Shown one piece after another: positions 1-5,557 of a DNA stretch of 6,240 nt; the first letter of the stretch is position 1, and each line of letters begins with the position of its first letter. The stretch comes from Pseudomonadota bacterium (GTDB taxonomy: Bacteria; Pseudomonadota; Gammaproteobacteria; GCA-001735895): NCBI GenBank assembly GCA_022545625.1, contig JACZQS010000153.1, positions 1 to 6,240 on the forward strand, given 5' to 3'. The notes beneath the pieces were generated by a model, which saw only the letters and a list, made by a program, of their open reading frames with translations, made no database searches and was not told where the DNA came from. The position numbers and the translations under genes are program-made.

Positions 1-1498
1 CGAGCGCTGCCTCGGGGGTAACATGCCCGACTACGAAGCCGTGCGATCCACCGGAGAAACGGCCATCGGTAATAAACGCCACATCCTTGCCCAGACCCTT
101 ACCCATGATGGCCGATGTTGGCGATAACATTTCTCGCATGCCGGGCCCGCCGACCGGACCTTCGTAGCGCACCACGATCACATCACCTTTTTTCACGGTG
201 CCGTCGAGTATCTTTTTCAAAGCCTGTTCTTCGGAGGCAAATATTCTGGCCTTGCCGGTGAAGTGAAGGCCTTCTTTGCCCGAAATTTTTGCCACCGATC
301 CTTCCGGTGCGAGGTTACCGCGTAAAATGACGAGGTGACTGTTCTTCTTGATCGGATCGCTGAGCGCATGCACGATGTCCTGATTTTTGGGATAGGGCTT
401 CACCTTTGCCAGGTTTTGCGCCTGTGTCTTGCCGGTGACAGTGATACAGTCACCGTGTAGCAGGCCGGCATCGAGCAGCATTTTCATTAGCGGCTGGATT
501 CCACCGATTTCGATCAAATCAGACATCATCGCTTTCCCGCTCGGTCTTAAATCGGCGAGCACTGGTACGCGTCTGCCGACCCGGGTGAAGTCGTCGAGCT
601 TGAGTTTGACGCCGATCGCCGATGCCATAGCCAATAGATGCAATACCGCATTGGTTGAACCGCCGAGTGCGATCACGAGAGTAATCGCGTTCTCGAATGC
701 CTTTTTGGTCATGATATCGCTGGGGCGAATATTCGATTTCAATAAACGCATCGCTGCCTTGCCGGCTTCGAAACAGTCGTTTGACTTATCCTCAGAAATT
801 GCTGCCTGTGCCGAGCTATTGGGCAAGCTCATGCCCAGCGCTTCGATTGCCGATGCCATCGTATTCGCGGTGTACATGCCACTGCAGGACCCCGGACCGG
901 GTATCGCCGTACACTCTATTTGCTTGAGTTCGCTTTTGCTGATCTTGTTTTGTGCCTGCGCACCCACGGCTTCGAATACGCTGACAACGTCGGTACTCTC
1001 ACCCTTGTGGCACCCGGGCATGATAGTGCCGCCGTAAACAAAAACCGAGGGTCGATTCAGACGTGCCATACCAATCAGGCATGCCGGCATATTTTTGTCG
1101 CAGCCGCCAATCGTAACCAGGGCGTCGAAACCCTGGCAACCGGCAACTGCTTCGATCGAGTCGGCAATAATCTCTCTCGAAACCAGCGAATATTTCATGC
1201 CCTCGGTGCCCATCGAAATACCATCCGAAATGGTAATCGTATTAAATATAACCGCCTTCGCTTTTGCCGCATTCGCACCATCGGCTGCTTTAAGGGCGAG
1301 TTGGTCGATATGCATATTGCAGGGGGTTACCATGCTCCAGGTGGATGCAATGCCGATTTGCGGCTTCTTGAAGTCGGCATCGTCAAAGCCGACCGCGCGC
1401 AGCATCGAACGGCTGGGTGCGCGTTCAACGCCATCGACAACCTGGGATGAAAAATTTCGTATATCGGTTTTCTTAGTGCTGATCTTTTTGGAGGGCAT
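1..1498 (-). CDS. ilvD: Dihydroxy-acid dehydratase, C-terminus cut off by window edge
   Basis: Cytoplasmic Fe-S dehydratase that converts 2,3-dihydroxy-3-methylbutanoate and its methylpentanoate homologue to the 2-keto acids, the third step of valine and isoleucine synthesis and a feeder of pantothenate. I translated 499 codons. Visible family signatures are TPCNMH (Cys60), GGCDKNMPAC (Cys133, Lys135), GPGSCSGMYTANTM (Cys205), ALGGSTNAVLHLLA and DGRFSGGSHGFVVGHVTPEA near residues 478-497, with Ser482 at the position of the proposed catalytic base. Three cysteines at these places fit the short, [2Fe-2S]-type enzymes of about 560 residues, so some 60 residues lie off the left edge. The start is ATG 1498-1496: an in-frame TAA lies at 1522-1520, and the next Met (residue 32) is already inside conserved sequence. 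No clear Shine-Dalgarno precedes it. Sugar-acid dehydratases of the IlvD/Edd family are the alternative, but the motifs fit IlvD better. Confidence 0.95.
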   Translation of the reverse strand, partial: MPSKKISTKKTDIRNFSSQVVDGVERAPSRSMLRAVGFDDADFKKPQIGIASTWSMVTPCNMHIDQLALKAADGANAAKAKAVIFNTITISDGISMGTEGMKYSLVSREIIADSIEAVAGCQGFDALVTIGGCDKNMPACLIGMARLNRPSVFVYGGTIMPGCHKGESTDVVSVFEAVGAQAQNKISKSELKQIECTAIPGPGSCSGMYTANTMASAIEALGMSLPNSSAQAAISEDKSNDCFEAGKAAMRLLKSNIRPSDIMTKKAFENAITLVIALGGSTNAVLHLLAMASAIGVKLKLDDFTRVGRRVPVLADLRPSGKAMMSDLIEIGGIQPLMKMLLDAGLLHGDCITVTGKTQAQNLAKVKPYPKNQDIVHALSDPIKKNSHLVILRGNLAPEGSVAKISGKEGLHFTGKARIFASEEQALKKILDGTVKKGDVIVVRYEGPVGGPGMREMLSPTSAIMGKGLGKDVAFITDGRFSGGSHGFVVGHVTPEAAL

Positions 1499-1516
1499 AA
1501 TTATATTAGTGTGAGT

Positions 1517-1546
1517 ATTTTAGGCATTAGAAGCCGAATCTAACCA
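1517..1546 (-). promoter_or_regulatory. Weak candidate ilvD promoter
   Basis: On the minus strand, TAAAAT at 1522-1517 resembles a -10 box, with TGGTTA at 1546-1541 as a poor -35 box 18 bases upstream. Transcription would start near 1510 and leave a leader of only about 12 bases. A perfect TATAAT also occurs at 1505-1500, but it is so close to the ATG that its transcript would begin inside the gene. The match is weak and based on consensus comparison only. Confidence 0.2.
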
Positions 1547-1659
1547 GTCTCAGCCATCGCAGGACAGGTCTGCGAACAGGTTAGGCAAAGCCCGGTAGGG
1601 TTGCAAGTATTTAAATTTAATTATTAGTTTTGGTGTCCGCAAATCAGTTTAATCTCTCC

Positions 1660-1665
1660 TATACT
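1660..1665 (+). promoter_or_regulatory. Candidate -10 box for the cyclic-di-GMP gene
   Basis: TATACT at 1660-1665 matches the sigma-70 -10 consensus at five of six bases. No good -35 hexamer sits 16-18 bases upstream (the sequence there is around CCGCAA), so this would need an activator or may be chance. A start near 1672 would give a leader of about 100 bases. Confidence 0.25.
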
Positions 1666-1755
1666 CTTCTCTAATCAGGGGCTCTTATCGAGATGGACCT
1701 GTCAAACCAACAGCTTTACTGATTATTGGTAACGCGGATTATATGGTATTTGAAT

Positions 1756-1760
1756 GGTGG
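1756..1760 (+). promoter_or_regulatory. Ribosome binding site supporting the ATG start at 1771
   Basis: GGTGG ends 10 bases before ATG 1771. It is a moderate Shine-Dalgarno with slightly long spacing. It favours this ATG over the in-frame TTG at 1726, which has no purine-rich stretch before it and would add 15 residues ahead of the membrane helix. Confidence 0.5.
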
Positions 1761-1770
1761 ATTATTGAGC

Positions 1771-4086
1771 ATGATCGATATATTTATTGTTGCGGGCATT
1801 TGCCTGGTATTGACCGCGCTATGGCTGTTGATCAGGGAAGCAAAAAAGCCAAAATCAGAGCCTGTAGCCAAGTTACCCGAGCCGGAAAATAGACAGGTAC
1901 CCAATTTGATCGAGGGAACTTTCGGTGCCACAGGAGAAGCTTTTTTCTACTCCCTGGTACGCGAACTGGCCCAGTCTCTCAACATTGATGCCGTGTTATT
2001 AGCCAGCTGTGAAGACGATCATCAGGAAATTTATCGGACCCTGGCCTACTGGTGTAACGGTAGTTACATCATGAATCAGACTATTTCATTGCTGAACAGC
2101 CCTTGTGAAGATACCGGCGGCCTGTGTTACCTGGAAACTTCGGCTAGCGAACTTTATCCCGACTCGTCATTACTCGATCGGCATTCACCGGTAGCAGGAT
2201 TTTTCGCCATTAAACTCCTGAACTCTTTAGGTAAGCCAGTGGGTCTGATCACCGGCTTGCATCAATCAGTGCTGCGCCTCGGTAAAAATGAAGTGGATAC
2301 TATCAAGTTACTGTCTGCAAGGGCTGCGGCAGAACTGGAACGGAAGCTTGCTGTAAGTGAGGCGTTAACCGAGAAGGAGCGCGCTCAAATCACCTTGCAC
2401 TCGATTGGTGATGGTGTGATTACGACCAATAATGTCGGTTGTATCGACTACATGAATCCAGTCGCCGAAACCCTGACCGGCTGGCGCTTTCACCAGGCAA
2501 TGGGCATGTCACTGGAAGCCGTGTTTCACCTGGAAGATGAAAAAACCGGGAAGGTGATACCCGATCCCGCCCTACGTTGTTTATCGGAGAAAAGGGTCGT
2601 TTCGCCAAAATCCGATAATGTGCTGATTTCCAGAACTGGTGATCGCTACTCGATACAGGGCACCGCCGGACCAATGATGAATACGCGGGGTGACTGTATC
2701 GGCGCGGTGCTGGTTTTCAGGGATGTGACAGACTTACATCGATTACAGAAGAAAATGGCTCACCAGGCTACTCACGACCCATTGACCGGACTGGTAAATC
2801 GCTCAGAATTCGAGCAAAGACTCGAAAAAGCCCTGCAGAGTGCGAAAGCATTCGAAAATACCCATGCATTGCTGTATCTCGATCTTGACCAGTTTAAGAT
2901 GGTCAATGACGCGGCCGGTCATCTGGCCGGCGATGAACTTTTAAAGCAAATCTGCTCGTTGCTGGCAAATCAGTTGAGGGGCCGTGATACCCTCGGGCGC
3001 CTGGGCGGGGATGAATTTTGTGTTTTGCTTGAAAACTGTCCACTCGGCAAAGCCAACAAGGTTGCTGAAGTCCTGATCGATATTATTCGCGAGTATCGAT
3101 TTCTATGGGAAAACAAGGCTTATCAGGTAGGAGTCAGTATCGGCATAGTCCCCATTACCGCTGATTCGACCAGTACCGCCGAGCTGATGTTGCATGCTGA
3201 TCAGGCTTGTTATTCGGCCAAGGACCTGGGGCGTGGACGCGCGCATATATACGATCAAAAAGATGTTAGCCTGGCGCAGCAAAACGGCCAGGTATTGCAG
3301 GTTTCCGATCTGCGCGATGCAATTATTAATCATCAATTCCAGTTGCTGTATCAACCGATTATATCGCTCGATGCAGACCAGAGTCGGGTACAGATGCGAG
3401 CCGAGGTGCTGCTGAGGATGATTGATCAGTCGGGTAACTATATATTACCCGGTGCCTTCCTCCCGGCAGCAGATCGATTTGGTTTAACCGCACAAATTGA
3501 CCGTTGGGTGATAGACAAGGTATTCAATGACTATGCACACCTGTTCATGCAAAACCCGAATCTGGTACTTAACCTGAGTTTATCGGCCCAATCGGTTGCG
3601 GATGAGGCACTCAGCTACTTTATTACGCAGATGTTTGACAAGACGATAGTTTCGCCGCATCAAATCTGTTTTGAAGTGAACGAGGCTATCTTAAACAATA
3701 ACCTGCCCGGCATCAGCCAGTTAACCGACCAGCTTCGGGACATTGGCTGCGGTTTCGTATTGAAAAATTTTGGTAGCGGGCTGTCCAGCTTTTCTTTTTT
3801 GAAAAACCTCAAATTCGATTTCATCAAAATCGATGGCAATATCGTCAGTGATATTGCTGACGACAGGGTCGATCACGGGATGGTCGAGTCGATCAATTCG
3901 ATGGCTCATTTACTCGGAATTAAAACCATTGCCGAATGTGCCGATGGTGACTCGGTCATTCAAAGCCTTAAGCTGCTCGGTGTCGATTATGCCCAGGGGG
4001 ACCTTTTGGCAAAGCCAGTCTCGATGGATGATCTGGGTGGTGAAAAACTGAGTGAACGGAAATTTTCAGGAATCCCGGTCGATTAG
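1771..4086 (+). CDS. Membrane-anchored GAF-PAS-GGDEF-EAL cyclic-di-GMP protein with degenerate EAL
   Basis: 771 residues from ATG 1771. Order: one N-terminal TM helix (about 4-21) ending in RxxKK, so the rest should be cytoplasmic; a GAF-like sensor (about 52-190, with SPC at 110-112); PAS (about 204-325, beginning near SIGDGVITT); GGDEF (about 331-495); EAL (about 520-760). The cyclase half looks active: HDPLTGL at 335-341, LDLDQFK at 370-376, intact GGDEF at 412-416, and RxxD (403-406) exactly five residues before it, which is the product-inhibition site. The phosphodiesterase half keeps E545 (as EVL), N601, E638, D683, K686 and Q742. The usual DDFG is KNFG (K665, N666), and the later AE-x-VE motif reads AECAD (722-725). 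Inference: the protein makes cyclic-di-GMP, while the EAL part no longer hydrolyses it and may bind ligand or partner. The signal sensed is unknown. The gene is probably monocistronic, followed by 336 non-coding bases. Confidence 0.93.
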   Translation: MIDIFIVAGICLVLTALWLLIREAKKPKSEPVAKLPEPENRQVPNLIEGTFGATGEAFFYSLVRELAQSLNIDAVLLASCEDDHQEIYRTLAYWCNGSYIMNQTISLLNSPCEDTGGLCYLETSASELYPDSSLLDRHSPVAGFFAIKLLNSLGKPVGLITGLHQSVLRLGKNEVDTIKLLSARAAAELERKLAVSEALTEKERAQITLHSIGDGVITTNNVGCIDYMNPVAETLTGWRFHQAMGMSLEAVFHLEDEKTGKVIPDPALRCLSEKRVVSPKSDNVLISRTGDRYSIQGTAGPMMNTRGDCIGAVLVFRDVTDLHRLQKKMAHQATHDPLTGLVNRSEFEQRLEKALQSAKAFENTHALLYLDLDQFKMVNDAAGHLAGDELLKQICSLLANQLRGRDTLGRLGGDEFCVLLENCPLGKANKVAEVLIDIIREYRFLWENKAYQVGVSIGIVPITADSTSTAELMLHADQACYSAKDLGRGRAHIYDQKDVSLAQQNGQVLQVSDLRDAIINHQFQLLYQPIISLDADQSRVQMRAEVLLRMIDQSGNYILPGAFLPAADRFGLTAQIDRWVIDKVFNDYAHLFMQNPNLVLNLSLSAQSVADEALSYFITQMFDKTIVSPHQICFEVNEAILNNNLPGISQLTDQLRDIGCGFVLKNFGSGLSSFSFLKNLKFDFIKIDGNIVSDIADDRVDHGMVESINSMAHLLGIKTIAECADGDSVIQSLKLLGVDYAQGDLLAKPVSMDDLGGEKLSERKFSGIPVD

Positions 4087-4089
4087 AGA

Positions 4090-4164
4090 CTTGTCTGGAT
4101 AATCGACAAGCCTCAATTACGATAGCCGCACAAAATCAACACCTTAGCGGGTCTTATCCAGGCA
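4090..4164 (+). repeat. Two overlapping inverted repeats after the cyclic-di-GMP gene
   Basis: CTTGTC (4090-4095) can pair with GACAAG (4105-4110) across a 9-base loop. TGTCTGGATAA (4092-4102) can instead pair with TTATCCAGGCA (4154-4164), giving 11 pairs with one G-U. The two pairings share bases and exclude each other in RNA. Inside the larger loop, CCGC (4126-4129) could pair with GCGG (4147-4150). No T-run follows either form, so a simple terminator is unlikely. It could be a 3' end structure or chance. Confidence 0.35.
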
Positions 4165-4236
4165 GCACATTTATATCTTACACCAGGGTCTTACGCCTGG
4201 GTCGGAATAAAGCAGGTCGCCCATAATCAACTGCAA

Positions 4237-4261
4237 CTTAAAGTGCCTGATGGCATTTGAG
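4237..4261 (+). repeat. Bulged stem-loop upstream of aapJ
   Basis: Bases 4237-4247 pair with 4252-4261 around the loop TGAT. There are ten pairs, one of them G-U, with G4243 bulged. The core is TGCC/GGCA. As DNA it could be an operator half-pair; as RNA it matters only if transcription starts upstream of it. Confidence 0.35.
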
Positions 4262-4286
4262 ATTCCTTGCGTCGGCGCTTTTGATT

Positions 4287-4298
4287 CAATTCGAATTG
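4287..4298. promoter_or_regulatory. Perfect 12-bp palindrome CAATTCGAATTG, possible operator
   Basis: The sequence is a perfect 12-base palindrome about 80 bases upstream of the candidate -10 box of aapJ. A second, shorter palindrome, GCAATTGC, lies at 4312-4319, and both share CAATT/AATTG ends. Dimeric regulators often bind such sites, but I cannot assign a regulator and AT-rich palindromes also arise by chance. Confidence 0.3.
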
Positions 4299-4377
4299 GA
4301 ACTTTACGCTTGCAATTGCCCGGTGAAGTGATTATGGTTCCCTACTAGTCGCTGTAAAACGACAATAAGATCCACCC

Positions 4378-4383
4378 TATAAA
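4378..4383 (+). promoter_or_regulatory. Candidate -10 box of the aap operon
   Basis: TATAAA at 4378-4383 lies 39 bases before the aapJ start and is followed by an A-rich run. The best hexamer at 17-base spacing is TAAAAC (4355-4360), a poor -35, which would fit activator-dependent transcription. The start would fall near 4390, giving a leader of roughly 33 bases. Confidence 0.35.
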
Positions 4384-4410
4384 AAAACTTTTACGAAATA
4401 ATCCATAACC

Positions 4411-4415
4411 GAGGA
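4411..4415 (+). promoter_or_regulatory. Strong ribosome binding site of aapJ
   Basis: GAGGA at 4411-4415 sits 7 bases before ATG 4423, close to ideal. It fixes the start, and the protein then begins with a proper signal peptide. The strength fits a binding protein that is needed in excess over the permease. Confidence 0.8.
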
Positions 4416-4422
4416 AATTTAG

Positions 4423-5433
4423 ATGAATAAAATTACTTCAACAGTGATGTTGGCTTCACTATTGGCAGTTTCAGCCAATACGTCTGCTGCCACGCTCGAT
4501 GATGTTGTAGGCAAGGGGTTTGTCCAGTGCGGTGTATCGCAGGGCCTGCCAGGTTTCTCAAATTTTGACGCCCAGGGCAACTGGAGTGGTGTCGATGTCG
4601 ATATTTGTCGTGGAATGGCCGCGGCTATCTTTAACGACTCCGAAGCCGTCAAGTACACGCCGCTATCGTCCAAGGAACGTTTTACCGCGCTACAGTCCGG
4701 TGAAATAGACGTCCTGTCACGTAACACTACCTGGACTGCGACTCGCGATACCGCGCTCGGCCTGAACTTTGCCGGCGTTAACTACTACGATGGACAGGGC
4801 TTTATGGTCCGTAAAGACCTCGGTGTAAACAGTGCCCTGGAACTGGGCGGTGCAGCGGTTTGTACCCAGACAGGTACTACTACAGAGCTCAACGTCGCTG
4901 ACTACTTTCGCTCTAACGGTATGGACTACACGGTCGTAGCTTACGAAAAGTCAGACGAGGTTGTCGCAGCTTATGACTCAGGGCGCTGTGACGTGTATAC
5001 CACTGACCAGTCCGGTTTGTATGCCCAGCGGATCAAACTGAAAGACGTGTCAGCGCACAAGGTACTACCAGAAGTTATCTCCAAAGAGCCACTCGGCCCT
5101 GTGGTAAGACAAGGTGACGACCAGTGGTTCAATCTGACCAAGTGGACCCTGTACTGCATGATCAATGCTGAGGAAATGGGTATTACTTCGAAGAATATAA
5201 AGAGCAAGATGAAAGGTGGAGACCCGGCCGCCAAAAGGCTTCTTGGCCAGGAAGGTAGTTTCGGTGAAAACCTCGGCGTTAGCCCAACATGGTGCGCAAA
5301 CATCGTTGCCCAGGTTGGTAACTACGGTGAGTCATTTGCGAAACATCTGTCTGTACCCCCGCTGAATATCTCTCGCGGTGTGAATGAGTTGTGGAGCAAG
5401 GGCGGAATTCAATACGCACCACCTATTCGCTAA
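4423..5433 (+). CDS. aapJ: Periplasmic amino-acid binding protein of an Aap/Bzt-type ABC transporter
   Basis: 336 residues, close to the usual length of AapJ/BztA. It binds L-amino acids in the periplasm and delivers them to the AapQ/AapM permease; characterised relatives take glutamate, glutamine, aspartate and often other amino acids. A signal peptide is visible: K3, a hydrophobic run to about residue 18, and a TSA-A junction suggesting cleavage after Ala22 or Ala23. There is no lipobox cysteine, so the protein should be soluble. Family hallmarks in order: CGVSQGLPGFS from Cys36, GNWSGVDVDICR, LSSKERFTALQSGEIDVLSR, NYYDGQGFMV, TTDQSGL, EPLGPVVRQGDDQW, and the C-terminal NELWSKGGIQYAPPIR. 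The Pro common after SN in relatives is Phe here. aapQ follows after 124 bases with a strong stem-loop between, the usual order J-Q. The exact substrate range cannot be read from sequence. Confidence 0.95.
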   Translation: MNKITSTVMLASLLAVSANTSAATLDDVVGKGFVQCGVSQGLPGFSNFDAQGNWSGVDVDICRGMAAAIFNDSEAVKYTPLSSKERFTALQSGEIDVLSRNTTWTATRDTALGLNFAGVNYYDGQGFMVRKDLGVNSALELGGAAVCTQTGTTTELNVADYFRSNGMDYTVVAYEKSDEVVAAYDSGRCDVYTTDQSGLYAQRIKLKDVSAHKVLPEVISKEPLGPVVRQGDDQWFNLTKWTLYCMINAEEMGITSKNIKSKMKGGDPAAKRLLGQEGSFGENLGVSPTWCANIVAQVGNYGESFAKHLSVPPLNISRGVNELWSKGGIQYAPPIR

Positions 5434-5442
5434 CCTGTCGAA

Positions 5443-5473
5443 GCAAACGTCCTGCCTAATGCAGGACGTTTGC
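5443..5473 (+). repeat. Perfect 13-bp stem-loop between aapJ and aapQ
   Basis: GCAAACGTCCTGC (5443-5455) and GCAGGACGTTTGC (5461-5473) are exact inverted copies around the loop CTAAT, starting 9 bases after the aapJ stop. No T-run follows (GTTATAGGG), so it does not look like a full intrinsic terminator. In many binding-protein operons a stem-loop at this place protects the upstream mRNA from 3' exonucleases or causes partial termination, so that binding protein exceeds permease. That role is inferred here. Confidence 0.85.
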
Positions 5474-5491
5474 GTTATAGGGCTCTGAAAA

Positions 5492-5511
5492 ACCTGCAGG
5501 CCTGCCCAGGT
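5492..5511. repeat. Second, weaker inverted repeat in the aapJ-aapQ gap
   Basis: ACCTG (5492-5496) and CAGGT (5507-5511) flank a 10-base centre, and the overlapping GCAGGCCTGC (5496-5505) is a perfect palindrome. TCTTTATT follows on the plus strand. It could be a weak attenuator behind the main stem-loop. The arms are short and the fold is ambiguous. Confidence 0.3.
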
Positions 5512-5557
5512 CTTTATTGGCTCATCGGTCGGCCTTTAACGTGACAGAGAATAAACA

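Larger units (their letters stand above)
1499..1770. other. Divergent intergenic region between ilvD and the cyclic-di-GMP gene
   Basis: These 272 bases separate two genes that are transcribed away from each other, so promoters for both should lie here. I see no conserved reading frame. The middle is AT-rich and contains the 10-base palindrome TTAAATTTAA at 1611-1620, which could be a protein-binding site or simple AT-rich sequence. There is no branched-chain leader peptide with runs of Leu, Val or Ile codons, no recognisable T-box or riboswitch, and no RNA gene that I can identify. Confidence 0.6.
4087..4422. other. Non-coding stretch upstream of aapJ with several inverted repeats
   Basis: These 336 bases carry no convincing gene. 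They hold two competing inverted repeats near 4090-4164, a short hairpin CCAGG/CCTGG at 4183-4200, a bulged stem-loop at 4237-4261, palindromes at 4287-4298 and 4312-4319, a possible -10 box at 4378 and the aapJ ribosome binding site. No intrinsic terminator with a T-run follows the cyclic-di-GMP gene. I recognise no known riboswitch. A sigma-54 promoter with correct GG-N10-GC spacing is not evident. Confidence 0.6.

Noticed and set aside
429..1514. Three long plus-strand open frames (429-1037, 920-1450, 1095-1514)
   Set aside because: They lie opposite ilvD, whose minus-strand translation shows the family motifs throughout. The plus-strand products have no recognisable motif and are antisense shadows.
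1726..1770. Upstream TTG start that would lengthen the cyclic-di-GMP protein to 786 residues
   Set aside because: No ribosome binding site precedes the TTG, whereas ATG 1771 has GGTGG upstream and begins directly with the membrane helix.
4251..4270. Sigma-54-like TGGCAT followed by TTGC upstream of aapJ
   Set aside because: The GG and GC are 17 bases apart instead of the strict 12, so it cannot act as a -24/-12 promoter.
4250..4348. A 32-codon open frame starting ATG at 4250
   Set aside because: It has no ribosome binding site, resembles nothing I recognise and overlaps the palindromes. Its length is expected by chance.
5487..5511. Minus-strand hairpin followed by five T residues in the aapJ-aapQ gap
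   Set aside because: The stem is short and ambiguous, and no minus-strand gene lies upstream that it could terminate.
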